From: Bradyrhizobium nanningense
GTDB lineage: Bacteria; Pseudomonadota; Alphaproteobacteria; Rhizobiales; Xanthobacteraceae
Assembly: GCF_004114535.1 (NCBI RefSeq)
Contig: NZ_LBJC01000023.1
Span: forward strand, 62,001-126,000
DNA length: 64,000 nt
Direction: 5' to 3'
The position numbers and the translations under genes are program-made. The notes beneath the pieces are model-generated. The model ran no database searches, was not told the DNA's origin, and saw nothing but the letters and a program-made list of their open reading frames with translations. Shown here one piece after another: positions 42,421 to 51,518 of the stretch (position 1 is its first letter; each line of letters opens with the position of its first letter).

Positions 42421-42582
42421 CTCCGCGCCGGCCCGAAGGCGCCGGCGCGCGGCCGCTATCCCCTCGAATCAACAATGATGTTAAGGTCATGCGGCTCGGG
42501 GGAGCATGAGGCGTGACGGGATGGTACAGCCTCCCGTGTTTTCCCGGGTGAGGCAGTCAGCTCTTGAGGCGTAACGCGCGGC

Positions 42583-44088
42583 ATGATTCGCATTTCGACG
42601 ATCTTCATCGCCATCTGCATGGTTCTGGTCGCGGCCTCGCTCGGGCTTGTCCTCTACGCCGTCGCGGGCATCAGCGGAACCGAATCCGCGATCGTGGCGC
42701 TGACCGCGCTGACCTTCCTGATCCTCTACAACGCCGTGTCGATGCGGCTGCGTGACCGCAGCGACGTCGGCGGCCAGATCGCCGATCTGTCGCGCGGCAC
42801 TGCCGACCTCGCCCGCCAGGTGGCCGAGTTCGGCCGCCGGTTAGCTGCGATCGAGGGACGCATCGTCTCGTCCAATTCGACCAACTCCGACCGCATCCAG
42901 TCGGTGGTCGGCGAGATCAACGAGCTCGGCGGATTGGTCAAACAGCTCGCCACCACCGTGTCGGCCCATGAGGACATGCTGGCCGGCACCGCGCCGGCTC
43001 CCGCCCCGGTCGCCGGATCCGAGCCGGAGGCGCCGATCGATCTGGTTGCGCCGTTCGAGGAGCGGCCAGCCGCCCCTCCCTCGCTTCCCGCAGCACCTTC
43101 ACCTCCGCCTTCACTGGCGCAGCCGCGACCGGCGCCGGCGGTCCGGGCCCCGACCAACAACCCGATCCAGACGGCCACTGGGCGCAACCAGACTCAATTG
43201 CTGGCGACGCTGCGCAACGCCATCGACGAGAATCGCATCGACATCTTTCTCCAGCCGATGGTGACGTTGCCGCAGCGCAAGGTGCGGTTCTACGAGGCGG
43301 TGACGCGCCTGCGCGACGAACGCGACCAGTTGGTCGCAGCCGAGGAGTTCATCAGCATCGCGGAGGCTTCCGGGCTAATCGGGCGCATCGACAACATGGT
43401 GATGCTGCGCTGCGTGCAGGTGCTGCGGCGCCTGATGGTGCGCAACAAGGACGTCGGCGTGTTCTGCAACGTCGCCGCTTCCACGCTCGGCAATTCCACC
43501 ACCTTCGCACAATGCCTCGACTTCCTCGAAGCCAACCGGGCGCTGGCGCCCTCGCTGGTGCTGGAGTTCAAGCAATCGACGTTCCGCAATCTCGGCCCGG
43601 CCGAGACCGAGAATCTCGCAGCGCTCGCCCAGCGCGGCTTCCGCTTCTCGATGGACCACGTCACGGATCTGCGCATCGAGCCGCGCGAGCTGGCCGACCG
43701 CGGGGTGCGCTTCATCAAGGTGCCGGCCACGCTGCTGCTCGACCCCAGGCAGGCCTCGACCTCGGACATTCATCCGTCCGACCTCTCCGACCTGCTCGGC
43801 CGTTTCGGCATCGACCTGATCGCCGAAAGGATCGAAGGCGAACGCGCGGTCGTGGACCTGCTCGATTATGACGTGCGGTTCGGCCAGGGCTTCCTGTTCG
43901 CACCGCCCCGGCCATTGCGGCCGGAGGGAGCATCTGCTACCGGCGGGGCCTCGCCGAACCAGGCGCAGGACATTCAGGGATCCAATGGCTCCGCTCCCCC
44001 CAGCCAAGGCGCGACATCTGGCGCGACGTCAGCCGCTCCTGCGGCACAACGCATCACCGGCAACGCGGCGCTGGCGCGCCGCATCTGA
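42583..44088 (+). CDS. TipF-like membrane EAL-domain protein, degenerate
   Basis: 501-residue protein: two transmembrane helices (IFIAICMVLVAASLGLVLYA and IVALTALTFLILYNAV), a heptad region (GGQIADLSRGTADLARQVAE), a proline/alanine linker and a C-terminal EAL domain from about residue 205. The signature reads YEAVTRL; the Asn (FCNVAA) and Glu (VLEFKQ) metal ligands and Lys (IKVPA) are present, but the DDFG loop is MDHVTDL, lacking the second Asp, so phosphodiesterase activity is unlikely. This is the domain order of Caulobacter TipF, a c-di-GMP receptor for flagellum assembly; that role is inference. Confidence 0.82.
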   Translation: MIRISTIFIAICMVLVAASLGLVLYAVAGISGTESAIVALTALTFLILYNAVSMRLRDRSDVGGQIADLSRGTADLARQVAEFGRRLAAIEGRIVSSNSTNSDRIQSVVGEINELGGLVKQLATTVSAHEDMLAGTAPAPAPVAGSEPEAPIDLVAPFEERPAAPPSLPAAPSPPPSLAQPRPAPAVRAPTNNPIQTATGRNQTQLLATLRNAIDENRIDIFLQPMVTLPQRKVRFYEAVTRLRDERDQLVAAEEFISIAEASGLIGRIDNMVMLRCVQVLRRLMVRNKDVGVFCNVAASTLGNSTTFAQCLDFLEANRALAPSLVLEFKQSTFRNLGPAETENLAALAQRGFRFSMDHVTDLRIEPRELADRGVRFIKVPATLLLDPRQASTSDIHPSDLSDLLGRFGIDLIAERIEGERAVVDLLDYDVRFGQGFLFAPPRPLRPEGASATGGASPNQAQDIQGSNGSAPPSQGATSGATSAAPAAQRITGNAALARRI

Positions 44089-44103
44089 TCGGCCCCGCGC
44101 CTC

Positions 44104-44958
44104 ATGACCACGCTACATTTCGCCGAAAGCCTGCGCGAGCTCGTGGGCGGTGTGGACGTCGTGCTCAGCGACATCTGGGGCGTCGTCCATAACGGCCTCG
44201 AATCCTTCCCCGAAGCCTGCGAAGCGTTGCACACCTATCGCAGCCAGGGCGGTACGGTGATCCTGATCACCAATGCACCGCGGCCGGCCGATTCCGTGCA
44301 GCGGCAATTGCGCAAGCTCGGCGTCGCTGACGAGACCTATGACGCCATCGTGTCTTCGGGCGACCTGACGCGGCTCTATGTCGCCGAGCATCCGGGCCGC
44401 AAGATGTTCTGGCTCGGCCCCGAGCGCGACAACTCGATCTATCGCGGCCTCGATGCGAAGACCGCGCCGCTGGAGGAAGCCGACTACATCGTCTGCACCG
44501 GCCTCTATGACGACGAGACCGAGACGGCGGAAGACTATCGCGGCATGATGCTGAAGGCGCGCGAGCGCAAGCTGACGCTGATCTGCGCCAACCCCGACAT
44601 CGTGGTGGAACGCGGCGACCGGCTGATCTATTGCGCCGGCGCCATCGCGGAGCTCTATCGCGAACTCGGCGGCGAAGTGATCTTCTACGGCAAGCCGCAC
44701 CGGCCGATCTACGAGCGCGCCATGGCGCTCGCCGGTGAACGCCAGGGCCACCCGATCGACCGGAAAAAGGTGCTGGCGATCGGCGATTCCGTCCGCACCG
44801 ACTTAACCGGCGCGCGCGAATTCGGCATCGACTGCCTGTTCGTGACCCGCGGCATCCATGCCGAGGAGTTCGAAGGCCTCGACCAGCTCGACCCGGCATC
44901 GGTGATGGAATTGTTCGGCCACCCGCCGAAGGCGCTGATGCGCGAATTGAAGTGGTGA
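44104..44958 (+). CDS. NagD-like HAD phosphatase (TIGR01459 family)
   Basis: 284-residue class IIA HAD phosphatase. Motif I VVLSDIWGVVHNGLESFPEA (nucleophile and acid Asp), motif II ILITNAPRP, the large C2 cap, and motif IV LAIGDSVRTDLTGAREFGID are all clear; the Lys of motif III is in YGKPHRPIY. These enzymes dephosphorylate small phosphate esters; the substrate here is unknown. It starts 15 bases after the EAL gene on the same strand, so co-transcription is likely. Confidence 0.92.
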   Translation: MTTLHFAESLRELVGGVDVVLSDIWGVVHNGLESFPEACEALHTYRSQGGTVILITNAPRPADSVQRQLRKLGVADETYDAIVSSGDLTRLYVAEHPGRKMFWLGPERDNSIYRGLDAKTAPLEEADYIVCTGLYDDETETAEDYRGMMLKARERKLTLICANPDIVVERGDRLIYCAGAIAELYRELGGEVIFYGKPHRPIYERAMALAGERQGHPIDRKKVLAIGDSVRTDLTGAREFGIDCLFVTRGIHAEEFEGLDQLDPASVMELFGHPPKALMRELKW

Positions 44959-45030
44959 CGGCTATTGAAGTGGTGACAGCTGCGGCTTGAAGGGATGTCG
45001 GCTTTAGGCGAATCTCTAAGCCCCAGACAC

Positions 45031-45117
45031 CGTCATGGCCGGGCTTGACCCGGCCATCCACGTCTTCCTCTTTTGCAGCCAAAAACGTGGATGCCCGGGA
45101 CAAGCCCGGGCATGACG
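45031..45117. repeat. Palindromic intergenic repeat (family B)
   Basis: Arms CGTCATGGCCGGGCTTGACC and GGACAAGCCCGGGCATGACG with inner ATCCACGT/ACGTGGAT. It fills the gap between convergent genes. Confidence 0.88.
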
Positions 45118-45127
45118 TTCCAAACGG

Positions 45128-45150
45128 AAAATTGCTGTCCGGCGAACAGC
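45128..45150 (-). terminator. Terminator of the CheY-like gene
   Basis: On the minus strand GCTGT-TCGCCGG-ACAGC is followed by AATTTT, just after the stop codon of the 45155 gene. The stem is short, so termination may be only partly efficient. Confidence 0.5.
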
Positions 45151-45154
45151 GTCC

Positions 45155-45550
45155 TTACGCGCTCGCCATGTCCGGGAAGACCGCCTCGATCTTGGTCTTT
45201 AGCGTCGCCGCATTGAACGGCTTGACGATGTAGTTGTTCACGCCGGCCTTCTTGGCCGCGATCACGTTCTCGGTCTTGGATTCCGCCGTGATCATGATGA
45301 ACGGCGTGGTGGCGAGGTTCGGATCCGCGCGCACTTCGCGCAAGAGGTCGTAACCCGTCATCGGCTCCATGTTCCAGTCGGAGATCACGAGCCCGTACTT
45401 CTTGCCGCGCATCTTGTTCAGCGCTGCCGAACCGTCGCTGGCATCATCGATGTTCTCGAAGCCAAGCTGCTTCAGCAGATTCCTGATGATACGGATCATG
45501 GTGCTGTAGTCGTCCACCACCAGAACCGGCATCGACAAATCAACCGCCAT
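45155..45550 (-). CDS. CheY-like single-domain response regulator
   Basis: 131 residues, receiver domain only. Acidic pocket VLVVDDYSTM, phospho-acceptor Asp in GLVISDWNMEPMTG, Thr in FIMITAESK and Lys in NYIVKPFNAA are intact, and the layout (NLLKQLGFENIDDASDG) is CheY/CheYIII-like. Without neighbouring che genes, the kinase is unknown. It runs opposite to its neighbours and has its own terminator. Upstream of it, TTAA-N8-TTAA (45644-45659) is one base off a CtrA box. Confidence 0.92.
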   Translation of the reverse strand: MAVDLSMPVLVVDDYSTMIRIIRNLLKQLGFENIDDASDGSAALNKMRGKKYGLVISDWNMEPMTGYDLLREVRADPNLATTPFIMITAESKTENVIAAKKAGVNNYIVKPFNAATLKTKIEAVFPDMASA

Positions 45551-45780
45551 CTCGACTCCCCCAACGCATACCCAGGAATATTACGATCGGACCCGCCGGG
45601 CCGGAGCCCGCCTGTTCCAGATGCAAGGACTAGCACCAAGGCGTTAAACAGCGCGTTAATTGGAGGCACCCCGAAAGAACCGAAATTGCGTGGGATTCGG
45701 CCCGCCCCCCTTCCGCTTGACTTCATCGGGCCGGGCGCGCCACGGTCCCGGCCGGTCCCGCCGGTTCGAGAATTCCCCTG

Positions 45781-46752
45781 ATGGCCCCGCATTTTAACGT
45801 TATCCGCGACACCACGCCGGTTTCCGCGATTCCAAGGGGCGCCGTGGTCGCCATGGGCAATTTCGACGGGGTTCATCTCGGTCACCGCGCCGTGATCGCC
45901 GCTGCCATGGAAATGGGCCGGGCGCATGGCCGCCCTGCGCTGGCGCTGACCTTCGAGCCGCATCCACGGCGGTTCTTCAGCCCCAACACTCCGCAATTCC
46001 GCCTGACGGACGAAAACGCCAAGCTGCGGCTTCTGGCCGGCACCGGGCTTGCCGGCGCCGTGGTCATGACCTTCGACAAGGCACGCGCCGGCACCACCGC
46101 GCAAGATTTCATTCACCATGACCTGATCGGCCGGCTCGGCGTCAGCGGAATCGCGGTGGGTTACGACTTCCATTTCGGCAAGGGCCGGGTCGGCTCGCCG
46201 AGCCTGCTGGTCAACGAGGCGCCCCGGCTCGGCATCGAGGTCGATGTGCAGCCGCATGTCGACATCGATGAGCGGCCGGTATCCTCCAGCGCCATCCGCA
46301 TCGCCCTCGCCGAGGGCCAGCTCGACGAGGCCACCGCCATGCTGGGCGCGCCCTGGTTCGTCACCGGCGAGGTGATTCACGGCGAGAAGCGCGGCCGCGA
46401 TCTCGGCTATCCCACCGCCAACATTCGCCTGGACGCCAATTGCGGCCTGAAGCACGGCATCTATGCGGTGCGGGTCGGCCGTGGCGCCGAGCGGCTGGAC
46501 GGGGTGGCAAGCTTCGGGCGCCGCCCGACCTTCGATAACGGTGCCCCGCTCTTGGAAATCTTCCTGTTCGACTTCAAGGGCGACCTCTACGGGCAGGCGC
46601 TGGACTGCGCCTTCATCGGCTTCATCCGCGAGGAGCTGAAATTCGAGGGCATCGAAGCCCTGATCCGGCAGATGGACGACGATTCCACCCGTGCCCGCGC
46701 CATCCTGGCCGCCGCCCCGGACGCGTTTCCGCGGCTCGGCGCCCTCGATTGA
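45781..46752 (+). CDS. ribF: Bifunctional riboflavin kinase / FAD synthetase
   Basis: Converts riboflavin to FMN and then FAD. N-terminal nucleotidyltransferase: GNFDGVHLGHRAVIA (HxGH-like), FEPHPRRFF and the conserved SSSAIR block; C-terminal kinase: GEVIHGEKRGRDLGYPTANI and DNGAPLLEIFLFDFKGDLYG. Length 323 is normal. Its product FMN is the ligand of the riboswitch on ribH in this window. It is upstream of ileS by 207 bases, a common proteobacterial order (ribF-ileS-lspA). Confidence 0.96.
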   Translation: MAPHFNVIRDTTPVSAIPRGAVVAMGNFDGVHLGHRAVIAAAMEMGRAHGRPALALTFEPHPRRFFSPNTPQFRLTDENAKLRLLAGTGLAGAVVMTFDKARAGTTAQDFIHHDLIGRLGVSGIAVGYDFHFGKGRVGSPSLLVNEAPRLGIEVDVQPHVDIDERPVSSSAIRIALAEGQLDEATAMLGAPWFVTGEVIHGEKRGRDLGYPTANIRLDANCGLKHGIYAVRVGRGAERLDGVASFGRRPTFDNGAPLLEIFLFDFKGDLYGQALDCAFIGFIREELKFEGIEALIRQMDDDSTRARAILAAAPDAFPRLGALD

Positions 46753-46959
46753 GGCCTGAAACCGGCCTCCCCCGAACCTTTGCGCTTCCCTTGGCCCCCT
46801 GCTATGGAGAGCCCATGTTTGCGCGGCGCATCATAGGGATTAGCGGCCCGGCTTCCGCCTGAGCCCAAGGGCTCGGCGCAAGACCGGGATTTTGGTCGTT
46901 TCACCCCCGCGATTCCGCATCGCCATCCGTTCCCGCGCCATTCCGAGCCAGTCAGCCTC

Positions 46960-49900
46960 ATGTCCGAAAAGCCGCAAAAGTCCCAAAAGTCTGAAGCGAA
47001 AGACTATTCGAAGACCCTGTTCCTGCCGCAGACCGAATTCCCGATGCGCGCCGGCCTGCCACAGCGCGAGCCGGAGATCCTCAAGCGCTGGTACGATATC
47101 GGCCTCTACGAGAAGCTGCGTGAGAGCGCGAAGGGCCGCGCCAAGTTCGTGCTGCATGACGGCCCGCCCTATGCCAACGGCAACATCCATATCGGCACGG
47201 CGCTGAACAAGATCCTCAAGGATCTCGTCACCAAGAGCCAGCAGATGCTCGGCTTCGATTCCAACTACGTGCCCGGCTGGGATTGCCACGGCCTGCCGAT
47301 CGAGTGGAAGGTCGAGGAAGAGCACTATCGCAAGAAGGGCAAGCAGAAGCCCGACTTCCGCGACAGTGCTGCGATGATCGACTTCCGCCGGGAGTGCCGT
47401 GCCTACGCCACGCATTGGCTCGGCGTGCAACGCGAGGAGTTCAAGCGCCTCGGCGTCATCGGCGACTGGGATCATCCCTACGCCACCATGAGCTATCCGG
47501 CCGAAGCCCAGATCGCGCGTGAACTGATGAAGTTTGCCGCCAATGGCACGCTCTATCGCGGCTCCAAGCCGGTGATGTGGAGCGTGGTCGAGAAGACCGC
47601 GCTCGCCGAGGCCGAGGTGGAGTACGAGGATCACACCTCCGATACGGTGTGGGTGAAATTCCCGGTCACCTCGCCCGCGCACGGTGCACTCGCCTCAGCG
47701 AGCGTCGTGATCTGGACCACCACGCCCTGGACGCTGCCCGGCAACCGCGCCATCTCGTTCTCGCCGAAGATCGCCTACGGCCTGTACAAGGTGACGGACG
47801 CGCCCGCCGACAATTGGGCCAAGACCGGCGATCTCCTGATCCTGGCCGACGCGCTGGCTGACGAGGTCTTCAAGCAGGCGCGCGTGACAGCCTATGAGAA
47901 AGTGCGCGACGTCCCCGGCGACACCATGGACGCGATCGAATGCGCCCATCCGCTCAAGGGCCTCGCCGGCGGCTACGACTTTATCGTGCCGCTATTGCCC
48001 GGCGACCACGTCACCGATGACACCGGCACCGGCTTCGTGCACACCGCGCCCGGCCATGGCCGCGAGGACTTCGATGCCTGGATGGCGCAGGCGCGCGATC
48101 TCGATGCGCGCGGCATCAACACGGCGATCCCCTATACCGTCGACGAGAACGGCGCCTACACCGATCATGCGCCGGGCTTTGCCGGCAAGCGCGTCATCAC
48201 CGACAAGGGCGAGAAGGGCGATGCCAACGAGGCCGTGATCAAGGCGCTCGTCGAAAGAGGCATGCTGCTCGCGCGCGGCCGGCTGAAGCATCAATATCCA
48301 CACTCCTGGCGCTCCAAGAAGCCGGTGATCTTCCGCAATACGCCGCAATGGTTCATCGCAATGGATAAGCCTGTCGTGGACGCGCCGGGCAAGCCCGGCG
48401 CCATGGACCTTGCCCAGGGCGGCAAGGCGAAGAGCGGCGACACGCTGCGCGCCCGCGCGCTGCACGCGATCTCGGTGACGCAATGGGTGCCGCCGTCGGG
48501 CGAAAACCGCATCAACGGCATGATCGAGGCCCGGCCCGACTGGGTGATCTCGCGCCAGCGCGCCTGGGGCGTGCCGATCGCCGTGTTCGTGCGCGAGAAG
48601 GGCGACGGCTCCGCCGAGATCCTGCAGGACGAGGCGGTGAACACGCGCATCGGCGAGGCCTTCGAGAAGGAAGGCGCCGACGCGTGGTACGCGACAGGCG
48701 CGCGCGAGCGCTTCCTCGGGTCCCGTGCGAGCGAGGATTGGCAGAAGGTCGACGACATTCTCGACGTCTGGTTCGATTCCGGCTCGACCCACGCTTTCGT
48801 GCTCGAGGACCCCGTGCATTTCCCGGGCCTCGCCGGCATCAAGCGCAAGGTCGACGGCGGCACCGACACGGTGATGTATCTGGAAGGCTCGGACCAGCAT
48901 CGCGGCTGGTTCCACTCCTCGCTGCTGGAAAGCTGCGGCACGCGCGGACGGGCGCCTTACGACATCGTGCTGACCCACGGCTTCACCCAGGCCGAGGACG
49001 GCCGCAAGATGTCGAAGTCGCTCGGCAACACCATCGAGCCGCAGGCCGTCATCAAGGAATCCGGTGCCGACATCCTCCGGCTCTGGGTCGCGTCCTGCGA
49101 CTACACCGACGACCAGCGCATCGGTCCCGAGATCCTGAAGAACACGGTCGAGACCTACCGCAAGCTGCGCAACACCGTGCGCTGGATGCTCGGCACGCTG
49201 CATCATTACAAGCCGGCCGAGGCGGTCGCGCCCGCCGAGATGCCGGAGCTCGAACGGCTGATGCTGCACGAGCTCGCAATGCGCGCCGCCGCTATCGGCA
49301 AGGCCTATCGGGAGTTCGACTACAAGACCGTGGTCGCGACGCTCTCCGCCTTCCTCAACAGCGAGCTCTCGGCGTTCTATTTCGATATCCGCAAGGACAC
49401 GCTGTATTGCGATCCGCCGTCCTCGCTGACGCGCAAGGCGGCGCTGACGACGATCGACCTGCTCTGCATCTCGGTCCTGAAATGGCTGGCGCCGATCCTC
49501 AGCTTCACCGCGGAAGAAGCCTGGCGCATGTACCGCCCCGGCGCCGAACCGTCGGTGCATCTGACGCTGTTCCCGACCGATCTCGAAGAATTCCGCGACG
49601 ACAAGCTCGCCGCGAAATGGGAGACGATCCGCAACGTCCGCCGCGTCGTCACCGGCGCGCTCGAGCTCGAACGCGCCGCCAAGAACATCGGCTCGTCGCT
49701 GGAGGCCTCGCCGGTGATCTATGTCGCCGACCGCGAGATGCTGGCAACCTTGTTCGACATCGACCTGGCTGAAGTCTGCATCACCTCGAACTACGAGGTG
49801 CGTGAGGGCGAGGCGCCGGCGGGTGCGTTCCGTCTCGATGCGGTGGCCGGCGTCGCCGTCGTGGTGGAGAAGGCGGTCGGCACCAAGTGCGCCCGCTCCT

Positions 49901-50004
49901 GGAAGATCTCCCCGACGGTCGGCGAAGACGCCGAATACCCCGACGTCACCCCGCGCGACGCCAAGGCGTTGCGCGAATGGAAGGCGTTGGGCGTGGCGGT
50001 CTGA
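46960..50004 (+). CDS. ileS: Isoleucyl-tRNA synthetase
   Basis: Class I enzyme charging tRNA-Ile. HIGH-type motif PPYANGNIHIGTALNK near residue 68, CP1 editing domain (IWTTTPWTLPGNRAI, HTAPGHGREDF), KMSKS motif DGRKMSKSLGN and the anticodon domain are intact. Length 1014 exceeds the usual ~940. The C-terminal zinc-finger seems lost: only one Cys remains (GTKCARSWKISPTVG) where two pairs are usual, as in several Rhizobiales. Between ribF and lspA; lspA follows by eight bases. Confidence 0.96.
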   Translation: MSEKPQKSQKSEAKDYSKTLFLPQTEFPMRAGLPQREPEILKRWYDIGLYEKLRESAKGRAKFVLHDGPPYANGNIHIGTALNKILKDLVTKSQQMLGFDSNYVPGWDCHGLPIEWKVEEEHYRKKGKQKPDFRDSAAMIDFRRECRAYATHWLGVQREEFKRLGVIGDWDHPYATMSYPAEAQIARELMKFAANGTLYRGSKPVMWSVVEKTALAEAEVEYEDHTSDTVWVKFPVTSPAHGALASASVVIWTTTPWTLPGNRAISFSPKIAYGLYKVTDAPADNWAKTGDLLILADALADEVFKQARVTAYEKVRDVPGDTMDAIECAHPLKGLAGGYDFIVPLLPGDHVTDDTGTGFVHTAPGHGREDFDAWMAQARDLDARGINTAIPYTVDENGAYTDHAPGFAGKRVITDKGEKGDANEAVIKALVERGMLLARGRLKHQYPHSWRSKKPVIFRNTPQWFIAMDKPVVDAPGKPGAMDLAQGGKAKSGDTLRARALHAISVTQWVPPSGENRINGMIEARPDWVISRQRAWGVPIAVFVREKGDGSAEILQDEAVNTRIGEAFEKEGADAWYATGARERFLGSRASEDWQKVDDILDVWFDSGSTHAFVLEDPVHFPGLAGIKRKVDGGTDTVMYLEGSDQHRGWFHSSLLESCGTRGRAPYDIVLTHGFTQAEDGRKMSKSLGNTIEPQAVIKESGADILRLWVASCDYTDDQRIGPEILKNTVETYRKLRNTVRWMLGTLHHYKPAEAVAPAEMPELERLMLHELAMRAAAIGKAYREFDYKTVVATLSAFLNSELSAFYFDIRKDTLYCDPPSSLTRKAALTTIDLLCISVLKWLAPILSFTAEEAWRMYRPGAEPSVHLTLFPTDLEEFRDDKLAAKWETIRNVRRVVTGALELERAAKNIGSSLEASPVIYVADREMLATLFDIDLAEVCITSNYEVREGEAPAGAFRLDAVAGVAVVVEKAVGTKCARSWKISPTVGEDAEYPDVTPRDAKALREWKALGVAV

Positions 50005-50012
50005 TCCCCGGC

Positions 50013-50507
50013 ATGCCCCCGCTTGGCGCCGGCATCCTCGCGGCTATTGTCACGCTCGTGGCCGACCAGGCCTCGAAGCTCTGGCTGCTGAACGGGTTCG
50101 ACCTCGCCCGCCGCGGCGTCGTCAAGGTGACACCGTTCTTCGACCTGGTGCTGGCCTGGAATATCGGCATCAGCTTCGGCTGGCTCCAGAACGACAGCCA
50201 GGCGGCGCAACTCGCGCTGATGGCGGTCAAGGCCCTCGCCGTGGTCGCGCTGGCGATCTGGATGGCCCGTTCGCATACCCGGCTTGCCACGGTTGCGCTG
50301 GGCCTGATCATCGGCGGGGCGATCGGCAACGGCATCGACCGCCTGGCCTATGGCGCGGTGGTCGATTTCGCGCTGTTCCACATCGAGATCGGCGGAAATA
50401 CCTATAACTGGTATGTGTTTAACCTCGCAGACGTGGCGATCGTTGCTGGGGTGGCGGGGCTATTGTATGATTCCTTCCTGGGGGTACCCGCCGCAAAAGC
50501 GCCCTGA
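50013..50507 (+). CDS. lspA: Lipoprotein signal peptidase II
   Basis: Aspartyl membrane protease that removes the signal peptide from prolipoproteins after Lgt. 164 residues, four helices. Catalytic Asp residues are in GGAIGNGIDRLAYGAVVDF and WYVFNLADVAIVAG. The ATG at 50013 gives MPPLGAGILAAIVTLVADQA, matching the family start; an earlier in-frame start overlaps ileS. It follows ileS, and the unknown secreted protein gene starts 94 bases downstream. Together with lgt at 15973 the window encodes both lipoprotein-maturation steps. Confidence 0.95.
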   Translation: MPPLGAGILAAIVTLVADQASKLWLLNGFDLARRGVVKVTPFFDLVLAWNIGISFGWLQNDSQAAQLALMAVKALAVVALAIWMARSHTRLATVALGLIIGGAIGNGIDRLAYGAVVDFALFHIEIGGNTYNWYVFNLADVAIVAGVAGLLYDSFLGVPAAKAP

Positions 50508-50601
50508 TCCCGGCCGATACGGACCGGCAGGCGGAACCCGTTTTGCGAGGGATTGGCCGCGTTTGAGCGGCAATCTGCCACAATATGGAACAGGTACGAT
50601 A

Positions 50602-51327
50602 ATGCGCAGCTCGAAGACCAGCGGTTCAATGGTTCGAGACCCCCGGTCGGGGTTCTGGCGGGCGTTGAAATTGTCCGCGGTCGCGCTCGGCATCGGTCTC
50701 GTCATGTCGGCCGGCGCGGCCCGCGCCGGTGACGACGACGATGAAGATGATGGCATGACCTTCGAAGAGAAGATCATCGACAATCTGATGTCCGGCATCG
50801 GCGCCAAGAGCATGGAGAAGAAAGGCATCGAATACCGCGAGCGCTCGCCGCTGGTCGTGCCGCCCAAGCTCGATCTGCCGCCGCCTGCGACCGAAGCCAA
50901 GGCTGCGCCCAACTGGCCCAAGGATCCCGAGGAAAAGCGCCGCAAGGAAGCCATCGCCGCGCGCAAGAAGGCCACCAAGGAAACCGAGAACTGGCAGGTC
51001 GCCCGCCCTCTGACGCCCGCCGAGATGAAGGCCGGCCAGGTCGCCGCGGCCCCCCGTACCAGCAATGATCCGATCCAGCCGGGCACCAACGCCAATCCGT
51101 CGCTCAGCCCCGCCGAGCTCGGCTTCTCCGGTGGTCTGTGGAACATGATGAAGGGCGGCAACGCCACCGAAGAGAAGAAGTTCACCAGCGAGCCGCCGCG
51201 CCAGTCGCTGGTCGAGCCGCCCGCGGGCTATCAGACGCCCTCGCCGAACTACGCCTATGGCGCCGGACCGGACAAGTCGCGCCGGACCTATTTCGACATC
51301 ATGTCGGGCAAGGACAAGGAACAATAG
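50602..51327 (+). CDS. Exported hypothetical protein downstream of lspA (241 aa)
   Basis: Signal peptide KLSAVALGIGLVMSAGAARA, then an acidic cluster (GDDDDEDDGMTFEEKIIDNL) and a long polar, proline-rich, apparently disordered body with ENWQVARPLTPAEMKAG. Tyr/Asp-rich ending (YFDIMSGKDKEQ). No catalytic motif is visible. In other alphaproteobacteria a DUF3035 lipoprotein is found after lspA, and this protein may be its counterpart, though without a lipobox here. ATG at 50602 is likely; 50629 is an alternative. Followed by two M16 peptidase genes on the same strand. Confidence 0.72.
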   Translation: MRSSKTSGSMVRDPRSGFWRALKLSAVALGIGLVMSAGAARAGDDDDEDDGMTFEEKIIDNLMSGIGAKSMEKKGIEYRERSPLVVPPKLDLPPPATEAKAAPNWPKDPEEKRRKEAIAARKKATKETENWQVARPLTPAEMKAGQVAAAPRTSNDPIQPGTNANPSLSPAELGFSGGLWNMMKGGNATEEKKFTSEPPRQSLVEPPAGYQTPSPNYAYGAGPDKSRRTYFDIMSGKDKEQ

Positions 51328-51518
51328 CGTTCCTGTCCCACGGAAGCGGACCCGGCGGCGGCGCGTGTCATGCACGCCGGCCGGTAGTCCATAAATTGCC
51401 TATCAGTAACTTGCCACCGCGTTGAGTTCTCTGCTTCGTGACGCGAAGCCTCAGCCGCACGGTGTAGCATGCCGTGCCTCCGAGCCGGACATCCGGGCCT
51501 CGGCGTTTTAAAAGGATC

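Noticed and set aside
45644..45659. TTAA-N8-TTAA upstream of the CheY-like gene as a CtrA box
   Set aside because: Spacing is eight, one too long, so I mention it only in the gene entry.
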